Shown here in pieces: positions 1 to 7,340 of a DNA stretch of 64,000 nucleotides. The first letter of the stretch is position 1. Every line of letters starts with the position of its first letter. The position numbers and the translations under genes were made by a program. The notes under the pieces are model-generated. The model was given only the letters and a program-made list of their open reading frames with translations. It was not told where the DNA came from and made no database searches. The stretch is from Limnohabitans sp. (GTDB lineage: Bacteria; Pseudomonadota; Gammaproteobacteria; Burkholderiales; Burkholderiaceae_C): assembly GCF_030158565.1 (NCBI RefSeq), contig NZ_JAOASQ010000046.1, positions 82,389 to 146,388 of the forward strand, written 5' to 3'.

Positions 1-181
1 GGCCCAGCTCTTGTCCGAGCTTGGGCGCTACCAAACGCGCCATGTTGTCGATCAGGCCGCCGGGCGGAAAGGGCACCACCAGCTTGATGGGCCGTGCAGG
101 CCAAGTTTGGGCGGACGCGGTGCTCGCCACAAAGGGCAAGCAGGTCAATGCGGCAAGGGTAAGCACAAGTCGGCGTTGCAT
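1..181 (-). CDS. Bug/TctC-family tripartite tricarboxylate receptor, N-terminal part
   Basis: The gene is cut by the window edge and only its first 60 codons are visible. They encode a signal peptide (MQRRLVLTLAALTCLPFVAS... ending in an ASA-Q cleavage site) followed by WPARPIKLVVPFPPGG, the signature start of the mature Bug (TctC) periplasmic receptor fold. Such receptors bind carboxylates or aromatic acids and are numerous in Burkholderiales. The ATG at 181 is preceded by a GGAG ribosome-binding sequence. No partner transport genes are visible. The ligand cannot be deduced from this fragment. Confidence 0.85.
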   Translation of the reverse strand, partial: MQRRLVLTLAALTCLPFVASTASAQTWPARPIKLVVPFPPGGLIDNMARLVAPKLGQELG

Positions 182-505
182 GGGGTCTCCAGATGGATAT
201 TTATCAGGTCATCATACAAATTATCGCCTCAAGAAGCCATAGGGAGAACGCTCAGGTGACGCAAGTGCTGAAGCGGGTTGACGCCTTACAGCTAGGTCAA
301 AGCGACCGCCCGAAGCAATCGACTGGTGACAGTCATCGGTGGTGACAGATCCGGGCCATCTTGCGGCGCGGGCAGCTTTCACGGCTATCTTGGACGACGT
401 TCACAAGTGGCCGATGCACTGGTCCGATGGGTGAAGGACGGTGAGGTGGTGCAAGAGGTCAAAGGTCCGTTGGACTGCTGCACAGACTAAAACCCCGCCT
501 CGTGG
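182..505. other. intergenic stretch with no recognised gene
   Basis: This 324-base stretch separates the Bug gene from the small ORF at 506. It contains the AT-rich upstream region of the Bug gene (about 195-245) and a frame open up to a TAA at 488-490 that I cannot assign to any family. I see no RNA gene or convincing repeat in it. Confidence 0.5.
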
Positions 506-703
506 TTAAAAATCGCGTTGCTTCGCCAAGCTGACACCCGACCACATCAGCAATCCAACCAGTGCGGAGGCTCTGGCACAAGAGATCAGCACAGGTGATT
601 CAACGATGGGCCAAAACACAAGACCCTGCAGGAACATCAAGGCACCGGCAGAACGGAAAGCGTCAATCACCTGAGTCCAGTTGACCGCGTATTTGGTTTT
701 CAT
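506..703 (-). CDS. small putative membrane protein (65 aa)
   Basis: A 65-residue protein starting MKTKYAVNWTQVIDAF. Its middle is hydrophobic (about residues 18-58) with a proline-containing break, which suggests two short membrane segments or a helical hairpin, and it ends in a charged KQRDF tail. The ATG at 703 has an AGGG ribosome-binding sequence at good spacing. An earlier in-frame start would add 28 residues but lacks such a site. I do not recognise the family. A LexA-like palindrome lies 35 bases upstream of the start, so SOS-controlled expression is possible. That it is a gene at all rests on the ribosome-binding site, the membrane profile and the promoter-proximal box. Confidence 0.5.
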   Translation of the reverse strand: MKTKYAVNWTQVIDAFRSAGALMFLQGLVFWPIVESPVLISCARASALVGLLMWSGVSLAKQRDF

Positions 704-738
704 AGTCACGCCCTGAAATGTGGATGGGGGTGTTAGTA

Positions 739-758
739 TACTGGTGTTTTGTACAGTA
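739..758. promoter_or_regulatory. LexA (SOS) box-like palindrome
   Basis: The sequence TACTGGTGTTTTGTACAGTA has the 20-base size and both arms of the enterobacterial/betaproteobacterial LexA operator consensus (TACTGT...ACAGTA). The CTGT-N8-ACAG core has one mismatch (CTGG). It sits 35 bases upstream of the small membrane protein read leftward (703). On the other side it lies 12 bases before a 23-codon ORF (771-842, MPKSIKHLHAAVMPANELHK...) that I could not assign. LexA binding is inference. Confidence 0.45.
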
Positions 759-920
759 TTTGGTGGCACGATGCCCAAGTCGATCAAGCATTTGCATGCC
801 GCGGTTATGCCCGCAAATGAGCTACATAAGGTTACGTTTTAAAAAGCAAGCGTCAACTTATGAATTCGTCGCCACGTTGAATCCATGTGGCACTGTTGCC
901 TCGCATTCGAAGGAAAAAAC

Positions 921-1367
921 ATGTTCAAAAATACCCTGATCGCTGCTGCTCTGATGGCTGCTTCCCTGGCTACTTTCGCGCAAACCGCTGTTGCACCCGC
1001 CGCAGCCACTGCCACGCAATCCGTGACACAGACCGCCGTCCAAGGCGCCAAGCAAGCTGCAACGCAAGCGGCCACACAAGCTGTGCAAGGCGCCATGCCC
1101 GCAGCGTTGAAGCCAGCCGTTGCCGCACCAGCACCTGCTGCGGCCCCTGCCGCTGCACCTGCAGCGCCAGCCGCTTTTGCACCCGCACCCGCCAAAGCGC
1201 CTGCTGCAGCGGCTTTGCCAGCTGTCAAGAAGTCCGGCAGCAACATTTGCCACGACGAAACCAGCGCTGGCTACAAGTCCACGAAAAACTTCAAACCATT
1301 CGCCAGCATGGACGAGTGCATCAAGTCCGGTGGCCGCGCACCCAAGGCCGCCAAAGCCAAAAAATAA
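921..1367 (+). CDS. secreted alanine/proline-rich protein with C-terminal cysteine motif
   Basis: A 148-residue protein whose start at 921 follows an AAGGA ribosome-binding sequence. Residues 1-20 form a signal peptide ending in an FAQ site. Residues 21-105 are a low-complexity Ala/Gln/Thr then Ala/Pro region. The C-terminus is a compact module with SNICHDETSAGYKSTKNF and a second half PF.SMDECIKSGGR.PK. The pattern IC-x(n)-Y-x-x-T-x-x-F-x-x-F-x(4)-C-x-x-GGR-x-P is a small conserved C-terminal module that I recall from proteobacterial secreted proteins and HNH-type endonucleases. Here it appears without a nuclease domain. The two cysteines may form a disulfide in the periplasm. The function is unknown. 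A strong terminator follows. Confidence 0.75.
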   Translation: MFKNTLIAAALMAASLATFAQTAVAPAAATATQSVTQTAVQGAKQAATQAATQAVQGAMPAALKPAVAAPAPAAAPAAAPAAPAAFAPAPAKAPAAAALPAVKKSGSNICHDETSAGYKSTKNFKPFASMDECIKSGGRAPKAAKAKK

Positions 1368-1387
1368 AGCCTGACCGGTAAGTCAAA

Positions 1388-1420
1388 CGCCCCATCAGCC
1401 CAGCGCTGGTGGGGCGTTTT
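1388..1420 (+). terminator. intrinsic terminator after the Ala-rich secreted protein
   Basis: The arms CGCCCCATCAGC and GCTGGTGGGGCG form a 12-bp stem with one wobble pair, followed directly by TTTT. It lies 21 bases after the stop codon at 1367. Confidence 0.75.
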
Positions 1421-1521
1421 GCATGGCGCTGGTCGTCAGCACTTGCGACCAGAATCGGAAGTCCTTTGCTTGGGGCACATGGCCGCTGTCGCCCACGCGT
1501 GCTGGCGCCTTCAGCGGCGCA

Positions 1522-1839
1522 TCAGGGCTTCGGGCCCCTGGGCGCAGACAACATCAGCTTGTTGTTTTGTTCGCGGATCAGGGGGCGGATTTTGGCGGCA
1601 AAGGCCATGAACTCGGGGTCGCTGAACACACCGGCCCAAAAGGCGCGGCGGTCGGCGTCGTCGTCGAATTTCCAGATGTGGATCAGCTCGTTGAGGGCGC
1701 CGATGTCGCCTGTGAAATAGCCCACCAGTTTTTGCGGGTGCTTGGCCAGTGCTGGCCAGCCTTCATGGGTGTAGAGGGCGGTCAGCTCGCCCATCTTGCC
1801 GACGATGGCCGAGTAGGTGCGCAGTTCATAAATGGCCAT
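1522..1839 (-). CDS. NIPSNAP family protein
   Basis: A 105-residue single-domain protein beginning MAIYELRTYSAIVGKMGEL, the typical first strand of the NIPSNAP ferredoxin-like (dimeric alpha-beta barrel) fold. It continues with LVGYFTGDIGALNELIHIWKF and the DR..FW motif of the family. Length agrees with the bacterial single-domain form. The biochemical role of bacterial NIPSNAP proteins is poorly defined. They often sit in catabolic clusters, but here the gene stands alone between a terminator and a divergently transcribed lipoprotein. Confidence 0.85.
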   Translation of the reverse strand: MAIYELRTYSAIVGKMGELTALYTHEGWPALAKHPQKLVGYFTGDIGALNELIHIWKFDDDADRRAFWAGVFSDPEFMAFAAKIRPLIREQNNKLMLSAPRGPKP

Positions 1840-2111
1840 AGGGGCTTTCTACAAGAGTGGGTCAAAGCCTCTGTTTGTAGACAAGTTCTCGTGAAATGCG
1901 GCTTGGGACAAACCCTTTCCGACCCCTTTGGGCACGGGTGTTGCCCTCGGCCAGCGCAGGGCAGCCATTGACCTTGATTCAATGCCGGGTATGAAAGCGC
2001 ATCGGTTCCCCGTGGATGGGGTCTACAACTTCTAACAAAATGGCTGAATACAAACGGGATATTGTTATTAAGATGCGCGGCCTTTGTGGCGTTTTATTCA
2101 GGAAGAACAGC

Positions 2112-2549
2112 ATGCATGTGTCCCGGCTCCTTGCCACTATCGCCTTGATTTTGACCCTGGTGGGCTGCGCCACACGCCCCAGCAACTTGGCTGGCGTTGA
2201 AGTTCAAGCTGTGAGAGAGACCGTGATTTGCGATGAGACCGATGGCACGGCGGGCTTTCTCGGCGGTGCCGTGGGGCAAGCGGCAGGCAAGTCCATCGAC
2301 AAAGACACGGGCGGTATCGTGGGCAGCTTGTTGGGCTATTACGTCGGCATGAAAATCGGCTGTGAAACTTCCAAGCGCCCAGGTCAGATCCTCATGGTGC
2401 GTGACAGCAGTGGGCAAGTGTCAGAGCTCACGAACGATGCGCGCAAGAATGGTTTTTTCAAAGTGGGTGACCGTGTGAGCTATGAAGCTGAAAGCCGCTG
2501 GTCTGATTTGGCATCCAACAAGCCCTGGATCAAAAAAGCCCAGCCCTGA
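2112..2549 (+). CDS. outer-membrane lipoprotein with glycine-zipper segment
   Basis: A 145-residue lipoprotein. The start at 2112 follows AGGAAG. An N-terminal signal (MHVSRLLATIALILTLVGC) ends in the lipobox L-V-G-C, so the mature protein starts at the acylated cysteine. Residues about 50-85 (GTAGFLGGAVGQAAG...GGIVGSLLGYYVGMKIG) have the repeated small-residue pattern of glycine-zipper domains such as those of the 17-kDa antigen/SlyB/RcnB-like group. The C-terminal part resembles a small SH3-like tail (KVGDRVSYEAE). A role in the outer membrane envelope is inferred from the family. No operon partner is seen. Confidence 0.8.
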   Translation: MHVSRLLATIALILTLVGCATRPSNLAGVEVQAVRETVICDETDGTAGFLGGAVGQAAGKSIDKDTGGIVGSLLGYYVGMKIGCETSKRPGQILMVRDSSGQVSELTNDARKNGFFKVGDRVSYEAESRWSDLASNKPWIKKAQP

Positions 2550-2614
2550 CGTGCCCGAGGGTGGGCGCTCGAAGAACACGATCACAATGGGGGCCGTGAT
2601 CTGTTTTTCTCACC

Positions 2615-3025
2615 ATGTCTGACTTTGAAATCCCGCTCATCCAGGCGCACGCGCTGAAGGCGTTGGCCGACAAGCAATCGGTGCGTTCATGCACCTGCAG
2701 CATGGGCGCATGCACGGGCTGGGAAAGTGTGCCTGGCGAGCGCTGGCCTGCCGCGCAGGTCTCGCGTGTCGGCAGCTTGCGTGCGTTCGACAGCTTTGGC
2801 CCCGAGCCGACGTACGAAGAGTTTCATCCCCACAAAACGCGTTACGACTCGCCCGATGCGCCGATCGCACCGGCGTTCTTTCCCTACAACCGTTGCGATG
2901 TCTTCACATGCAGCCAGTGCGACCGCGTGTTGCTCAAGTACACCGAGTACGGGGGCTATTACATCGATGACCGCGTTCGCGCCGTGCAAGCCGACTTGGT
3001 GACCGACGCACAGCCCGAGGCCTGA
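2615..3025 (+). CDS. conserved hypothetical cysteine-rich protein
   Basis: A 136-residue soluble protein with no signal peptide. It contains two cysteine clusters, CTCSMGAC near residues 26-33 and CDVFTCSQC about residues 93-101, and an aromatic run (YTEYGGYYIDDRVR) near the C-terminus. The CxC/CxxxC and CxxC spacing suggests metal binding, possibly zinc. I recognise it only as a hypothetical protein of the Comamonadaceae type. It lies 65 bases after the lipoprotein gene and converges with uspA. Confidence 0.7.
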   Translation: MSDFEIPLIQAHALKALADKQSVRSCTCSMGACTGWESVPGERWPAAQVSRVGSLRAFDSFGPEPTYEEFHPHKTRYDSPDAPIAPAFFPYNRCDVFTCSQCDRVLLKYTEYGGYYIDDRVRAVQADLVTDAQPEA

Positions 3026-3044
3026 AGCCAGACCTCAGCGCAGC

Positions 3045-3488
3045 TCAATCAAAGCCCCGGATCATCAGCACCGGCACCGGTGACAGCCGCATGATTTGTT
3101 CGGAGCCGCTGCCCAGCAGCACGCGCCCGATGCCGCGCCGCCCGTGCGTGCCGATCACGATCAGGTCGGCACCCCAATCGCCTGCGGCATCGGCCACCGA
3201 GTCGCCCAAGCGCTGCGCCACGCGGTTAATCAGCACATGGTCTGCGGCCACGCCCATGGCTTTGGCGGTGGCGGTGCCGGTTTGCAAAATGCGGTTGCCG
3301 TTTTCACGGGCGATTTGCATCAGTTCGCCCGAGTATTCGTGGCTGCCCAGAAAAGACAACTCATCGATGCAATGCACCAGCCGGACCTGACCCTTGCCTT
3401 CGTGGGCCAGGCGCAAGGCGTAGTCCAGGGCTTTGTCGGAGGTTTTGCTGCCATCGATCGGCACCAGGATTTTTTTGAACAAGGACAT
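3045..3488 (-). CDS. universal stress protein UspA family
   Basis: A 147-residue single UspA domain. The start MSLFKKILVPIDGS carries the first strand and the Asp of the nucleotide site. The C-terminal motif GTHGRRGIGRVLLGSGSE matches the G-2X-G-9X-G(S/T) ATP-binding pattern. It ends in the usual SPVPVLMIR strand. The protein is cytoplasmic and acts in general stress tolerance. The longer possible N-terminus (to 3554) lacks homology, so the ATG at 3488 is chosen. It is a single gene, convergent with the gene at 2615. Confidence 0.95.
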   Translation of the reverse strand: MSLFKKILVPIDGSKTSDKALDYALRLAHEGKGQVRLVHCIDELSFLGSHEYSGELMQIARENGNRILQTGTATAKAMGVAADHVLINRVAQRLGDSVADAAGDWGADLIVIGTHGRRGIGRVLLGSGSEQIMRLSPVPVLMIRGFD

Positions 3489-3654
3489 GACCGTCTCCAC
3501 TTGGGCATGCGGGACCCGTTGCATTTGGGCGAGCATTTCAGGTCGCATGCACAACTCCCGGCTTGGGTTGATGAAAGGTGAAGAAGCATCCTAGGTCGGC
3601 CACGGTGAACAGGCCATTGATCAGACGGTGTGGATCGGATAGATACCCAAAACA

Positions 3655-3688
3655 AAGCCCCCCGCAACGCATGCGTTGCGGGGGGCTT
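3655..3688 (-). terminator. intrinsic terminator after yceI (minus strand)
   Basis: The arms AAGCCCCCCGCAACG and CGTTGCGGGGGGCTT form a perfect 15-bp stem with a CATG loop. On the minus strand it is followed by TGTTTTG. It lies 45 bases beyond the stop of the YceI gene at 3734. Confidence 0.75.
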
Positions 3689-3733
3689 GGGGGTTCATGA
3701 CCCGTCGTGACGGATCAAGAAGGGGTCAGCGCA

Positions 3734-4312
3734 TCAGGGTGCCACGGCTTCGATGGCGATGTCGATGCGCACTTCGTCACCCACGTAAGGGGCGTATTTG
3801 CCTGCATTGAACTCGGTGCGCTTGATGGTGGTGAAAGCGTTGGCACCGAGTGCTGGCTTTTTCATCATGGGGTGGGGCATGGCCTGGAAGCTGGTGACTG
3901 TCAGGGTCACGGGCTTGGTCACGCCTTTGATGGTCAGGTTGCCTTCGATGGCCTTGGGCTTGTCGCCTTCAAACACCACTTTGGTGGACTTGAAGGTGGC
4001 CTTGGGGAATTTGGCTGTATGAAGGAAGTCTTCGCCCTGGATGTGACCGTTGAAGTCCACCGAGCCGGTGTTGACCGAGGTCATGTCGATTTCGATGTCC
4101 ACCGAGCCGGTTTTGGCTTCGGCGTCAAACACCACTTTGCCGCTGGTTTTGCTGAAGCTGCTCAGCTGGGTCGAGTAGCCGAAGTGCGAGTACGAAAAAC
4201 GCGGGAAGGTGTGCGAGCTGTCCACGTTGTAGGTCACGGGTGCGGCCAAGGCCGAGCCAGCGGCCAGGGATGCAAAGGCCAACGCGGCGCTGAGTTTTTT
4301 CAAAGATGTCAT
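3734..4312 (-). CDS. YceI family periplasmic protein
   Basis: A 192-residue protein with a clear signal peptide (MTSLKKLSAALAFASLAAGS, cut after ALA). The mature start APVTYNVDSSHTFPRFSYSHFG is the family signature, followed by the KFPKATF and IKGVTKPV motifs. YceI proteins are periplasmic lipocalin-like barrels that hold a polyisoprenoid such as ubiquinone-8. It is the promoter-distal member of the run dioxygenase - b561 - YceI - YceI, although a repeat block separates it from the second YceI gene. The start at 4312 is chosen because the signal peptide begins there. Confidence 0.93.
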   Translation of the reverse strand: MTSLKKLSAALAFASLAAGSALAAPVTYNVDSSHTFPRFSYSHFGYSTQLSSFSKTSGKVVFDAEAKTGSVDIEIDMTSVNTGSVDFNGHIQGEDFLHTAKFPKATFKSTKVVFEGDKPKAIEGNLTIKGVTKPVTLTVTSFQAMPHPMMKKPALGANAFTTIKRTEFNAGKYAPYVGDEVRIDIAIEAVAP

Positions 4313-4351
4313 GGGAAAGCTCCTGTTAGAAAAGTGAGGGGAAAAGGGGAT

Positions 4352-4446
4352 GGATACCCGCGTGCGCGGGTATGACAACTTTCCTTTGTCACCCCGGACT
4401 TGATCCGGGGTCTACTGTTTGTCAACCCCGACGCGATCGGGGGTCC
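4352..4446. repeat. three REP-like hairpins
   Basis: Three short inverted repeats stand in a row between the two yceI genes. They are GGATACCCGCG/CGCGGGTATGAC (4352-4376), GTCACCCCGGA/TCCGGGGTC (4388-4412) and GTCAACCCCGA/TCGGGGGTCC (about 4421-4446). The same GTCA-CCCGG/CCGGG design recurs at 55.0 kb and 56.7 kb, so this is a dispersed extragenic palindrome family. Confidence 0.6.
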
Positions 4447-4461
4447 ATGTCTTGGGCAAGT

Positions 4462-5025
4462 TCATTTGCCTTGTGACGCGGTGAGGGAAAAGTTGACCTG
4501 GATGTCGTTGGCCACCACATCGAACTTGGCCCACATGCCTTCGCCGATGTTGAAGTCGCCACGCTTGAGCGTGAAGCCGCCGGTCAGCACGCCGTCTTTG
4601 CCTTGCGCGGTGTGCTTCATCGGGAACTTCACGTCGCGGGTCTGGCCCTTGATGCTCAGCGTGCCGCTGACTTCATACTGGTTGGGTGCCGTCTGTTTGA
4701 ATTGTTTGGCCACGAATGTGGCCTTGGGAAATGCGGCGGCGTTGAACCAGGACTTGGTCACGACTTCGTCATCGGCTTCGCTCGATCCGGCGTCCACGCT
4801 GGCCAGCTCGACTTCGAAGCTGGCTTTGGCGGCATCGGCTTTGGCCGGGTCAAAGTTCACCTGCGCGGCAAACTTCTTGAAGCGACCGTCGATGGCCACG
4901 CCCATTTGTTTGTAGCTGAAGGTGACGCTGCTTTTGGTGGGCACGATGGCCTGGTAGGGCGCAGCGTGTGATTGCAAGGCCAAGGCGGTGAGGGCCAGCG
5001 CCAGGGTTTTGTTCAGAAGGTTCAT
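4462..5025 (-). CDS. YceI family periplasmic protein (second copy)
   Basis: A 187-residue YceI paralogue. The signal peptide MNLLNKTLALALTALALQSHA precedes APYQAIVPTKSSVTFSYKQMG. The family core VNFDPAKADAAK...FPKATFVAKQF...LSIKGQTRDV is present. It differs strongly from the neighbouring copy, so the pair is not a recent duplication. The stop codon of cytochrome b561 lies only 7 bases before its start, which indicates one transcript. Pairing of YceI with cytochrome b561 is common and suggests quinone-linked periplasmic electron transfer. Confidence 0.93.
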   Translation of the reverse strand: MNLLNKTLALALTALALQSHAAPYQAIVPTKSSVTFSYKQMGVAIDGRFKKFAAQVNFDPAKADAAKASFEVELASVDAGSSEADDEVVTKSWFNAAAFPKATFVAKQFKQTAPNQYEVSGTLSIKGQTRDVKFPMKHTAQGKDGVLTGGFTLKRGDFNIGEGMWAKFDVVANDIQVNFSLTASQGK

Positions 5026-5032
5026 GGGGTTC

Positions 5033-5575
5033 TCAGGGTTTGGATGTGCCAGGCAGCATGCGGCGCAGCGTGTCGTCTTTGTGCACAAAGTGGTGCATGA
5101 AAGCCGCCAGCGCGTGCACCACGATCAGCAAGAGGAAGGCGATGTTCAACGCTTCGTGCAGTTCGGTCAGCGAGCGACCCAGCGCTTTGTCTTTGCCGAT
5201 CAGGTCCGGGATGGGCAGCACGCCGAACCAGACCGTTTGAAAGCCCTTGGCCGAGCTCATGAGCCAGCCGGTCAATGGGATGACGACCATGAAGACATAG
5301 AGCATCCAGTGTCCGGCGATGGCGGCCAGTTTGACCGCGCCATACATGCCTGCCGACATGGGCGGTGGTCGGTGCGTGATGCGCCAAGCCAGGCGCAGCC
5401 AGACCAGCACAAAGACGGTGACGCCCGCCCATTTGTGCCAGGAGTACAGCTGCAGTTTGTCGGGCGACAGGGGCAAGCCGCTCATGTAAAACCCCAGGCC
5501 CAGCAGGCCGAAGATCATCAGGGCCATGAGCCAGTGCAGGCTTTTGGCAGTGCGGGTGTAGTGCGCGGTGCTCAT
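5033..5575 (-). CDS. cytochrome b561 (CybB type)
   Basis: A 180-residue membrane protein with four hydrophobic segments. Histidines at positions 14, 47, 140 and 154 match the four conserved haem-ligating histidines of the CybB family, so two b-type haems are expected. The sequence starts MSTAHYTRTAKSLHWLMAL, as usual for the family. The protein would move electrons between the quinone pool and a periplasmic acceptor, and superoxide:ubiquinone oxidoreductase activity is known for E. coli CybB. It lies between a DODA-type dioxygenase upstream and a YceI gene downstream in the same direction. Confidence 0.95.
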   Translation of the reverse strand: MSTAHYTRTAKSLHWLMALMIFGLLGLGFYMSGLPLSPDKLQLYSWHKWAGVTVFVLVWLRLAWRITHRPPPMSAGMYGAVKLAAIAGHWMLYVFMVVIPLTGWLMSSAKGFQTVWFGVLPIPDLIGKDKALGRSLTELHEALNIAFLLLIVVHALAAFMHHFVHKDDTLRRMLPGTSKP

Positions 5576-5608
5576 GGGGTGTTCCTGTCGGGTCTTCTTG
5601 TGCGGTGT

Positions 5609-6394
5609 TCAGTGGAAGGTGTAGCCATCCATGGCGATCACATGGTCACTGATACCCCGGAAAAACGCTTCAGGCTGTGCGTCAGCGCCCGCAGCGCCTA
5701 AGGCGGTGAACAAAGGCAGCAGGTGCTCGTCGGTCGGGTGGGCGCGCTGGCCTGCCGCCTGCTGGCGGTAGGCCAGCAAGCCGGGCACGTCGCGTGCCGT
5801 CATGTGGGTGTGAACCCAGTCGGCAAAGGCCTGCACATAGGCAGGGGTGGCACCGCCTTGCATGCGCACCACCATGAAGTCGCGCAGGTTGTGCGTGATG
5901 TTGCCCGAGCCCACCACCAGGATGCCCTGCTGTGCCAAACCGGCCAGCGCCTGGCCCACGCGGTAAGCGTGCTCCGGGCCCAGGTGGCTTTGCACCGACA
6001 GCGGCACCACGGGCACATCGGCGTCGGGGAACATTTGTCGCAGTGGAATCCATGCGCCGTGGTCCAGGCCGCGCTCGGCGTCTTGCGCCACGGGCAAACC
6101 GGCGTTTTGCAGGGCGCTGACCACTTGGGCGGCCACTTCGGGACAGCCCGTGGCGGGGTATTGCATCTCGTACAGACGCGGGGCAAAGCCGCCAAAGTCG
6201 TGGATGGTTTCAGGTCGGGTGGCCAAGCCCACCGTGGGCACGGCGGTTTCCCAGTGCGGGCTGACCACCACGATGGCACGGGGCGTGCCCAAGCGCGCCG
6301 CCAGCTGCGTCATGGCCGCGCCCGCCGCACCGGGGTGCAGGGCAAACATGGGGGAGCCGTGGGGCACAAACAGGACAGAGCGTGGGGCAGACAT
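5609..6394 (-). CDS. DODA-type extradiol aromatic ring-opening dioxygenase (YgiD-like)
   Basis: A 261-residue protein of the class III extradiol dioxygenase superfamily. Probable metal and active-site residues are His12 (PHGSP), His47 (SPHWE), His112 (LDHGAWIP) and His168 (GNITHNL), in the order seen in YgiD/4,5-DOPA dioxygenases, which bind zinc or iron. The usual length is about 260 residues. The start at 6394 is chosen because MSAPRSVLFVPHGSP matches the family start; upstream codons do not. It is the first gene of the run towards b561 and YceI. A 21-bp palindrome identical in design to one over the LysR gene at 18.2 kb lies about 120 bases upstream. Confidence 0.93.
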   Translation of the reverse strand: MSAPRSVLFVPHGSPMFALHPGAAGAAMTQLAARLGTPRAIVVVSPHWETAVPTVGLATRPETIHDFGGFAPRLYEMQYPATGCPEVAAQVVSALQNAGLPVAQDAERGLDHGAWIPLRQMFPDADVPVVPLSVQSHLGPEHAYRVGQALAGLAQQGILVVGSGNITHNLRDFMVVRMQGGATPAYVQAFADWVHTHMTARDVPGLLAYRQQAAGQRAHPTDEHLLPLFTALGAAGADAQPEAFFRGISDHVIAMDGYTFH

Positions 6395-6513
6395 GGTGTT
6401 GGAGTCCGACAAGGTTTGGAAGGGGCAGCGCCAAAAACAGGAGGTGGCACTGCGGGATGGGTTGAACTTTAGGCGCTTCAAACCCATAGAAAAAGTAGTG
6501 AATGATCAAATAT

Positions 6514-6534
6514 TTGTTGCATTAATTGCAACAA
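6514..6534. promoter_or_regulatory. 21-bp palindrome, probable LysR operator
   Basis: TTGTTGC and GCAACAA are separated by seven bases (ATTAATT). The inner part fits the LysR T-N11-A rule. The same two arms with the same N7 spacing occur at 18187-18207 across the start of a LysR gene. The site is 120 bases upstream of the dioxygenase start (6394), the normal place for a LysR activation site. Binding is inference. Confidence 0.6.
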
Positions 6535-6624
6535 TTGGGCGATCGTATGTCGGTCAAACTGGCGCGGGTCCCGTTTGTGCCTGTTGGCTCGCTGTGAATG
6601 AGGGGGGCAGCCAGCTCGGGGGCG

Positions 6625-7329
6625 TCAAAGCCCGGCTTGGCGGTACAGATCGCTTGCCCGAGTGAGGTGATCGGACATGGCCTTGGCCGCTTCCTCGGCA
6701 TTGCCTTGGGCAATGGCATCGATGATGCGCTGGTGCTCGGCCAGCGTGAGCGATTCGGCGCCGGGTGCGCGGACGATGGTGTGGTAATACTCACTGGCCC
6801 AGCCAAACAGGGCTTCGACGATGGCTGGAAATATTGGATTGCCGCTGATGCGGGCGATCTCGCGGTGAAATTCCATGTCGCGCTTGAGGAACTGGTCGAG
6901 TGTGCTGAGCGAAGCCTGATGTGCAGCCAGCCGGTCTCGCAAACGCTGCACGTCATCAGGTGTCGCTTTTTCTGCCGCTTGTCGCACCATGCCAACTTCC
7001 AGAAACAGCCGCGCATCCTTGAGGTGTTCCAGCGTCTCCGGCTGCATGCGCAGCAGATGGCGGGCACCCTCGGCGATTTGTTCAATCAACAAATGGGCAG
7101 TAGGCACCGTCACCCTGGCACGCTCGCCGTGCGAGATTTCGACAATCCCCGAGCGAGCGAGCTCCTGCAAGGCTTCGCGCACGGCCACACGGCCCACGCC
7201 GTAAAACTCCATGAGCTCACGTTCCGAAGGAAATTGATGACCCGGCGCAATTTCGCCGGAGGTGATCCTCGCCATCAGGCGATCAAGCACTTCCTGATAG
7301 AGCTTGCGCCGCTGTATCTGCTCTGCCAC
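6625..7329 (-). CDS. FadR/FCD-type GntR transcriptional regulator (operon-end copy)
   Basis: A 234-residue regulator. Residues about 8-70 form the winged helix (YQEVLDRLMARITSGEIAPG, then FPSERELMEFYGVGRVAVREAL). Residues about 95-225 form the helical FCD ligand-binding domain with the metal-site pattern D..FHREIA and later H. The start is a GTG at 7329 with AAGGA at good spacing; the ATG 5 bases earlier is out of frame. The ribosome-binding sequence overlaps the TAA of the kinase gene, so it is translated from the same transcript. It is the likely repressor of the apionate operon, responding to a pathway acid. Confidence 0.92.
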   Translation of the reverse strand: MAEQIQRRKLYQEVLDRLMARITSGEIAPGHQFPSERELMEFYGVGRVAVREALQELARSGIVEISHGERARVTVPTAHLLIEQIAEGARHLLRMQPETLEHLKDARLFLEVGMVRQAAEKATPDDVQRLRDRLAAHQASLSTLDQFLKRDMEFHREIARISGNPIFPAIVEALFGWASEYYHTIVRAPGAESLTLAEHQRIIDAIAQGNAEEAAKAMSDHLTRASDLYRQAGL

Positions 7330-7340
7330 TTCATGATTCC

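Noticed and set aside
195..225. TTGTATGATGACC upstream of the Bug gene as an FCD operator
   Set aside because: The first half matches the other two sites but the second half does not satisfy TNGTNNNACNA.
343..490. Open frame ending in TAA at 488-490 in the first intergenic stretch
   Set aside because: No family resemblance, no ribosome-binding site, and the frame has no clear start.
771..842. 23-codon ORF on the plus strand next to the LexA-like box
   Set aside because: It has a GGTGG before the ATG but no recognisable product, and it is too short to support as a gene; it is mentioned only in the LexA entry.
6514..6534. The 21-bp palindrome as an intrinsic terminator of the apionate operon
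   Set aside because: The stem is AT-rich and no T-tract follows it; the shared copy at the LysR gene fits an operator better.
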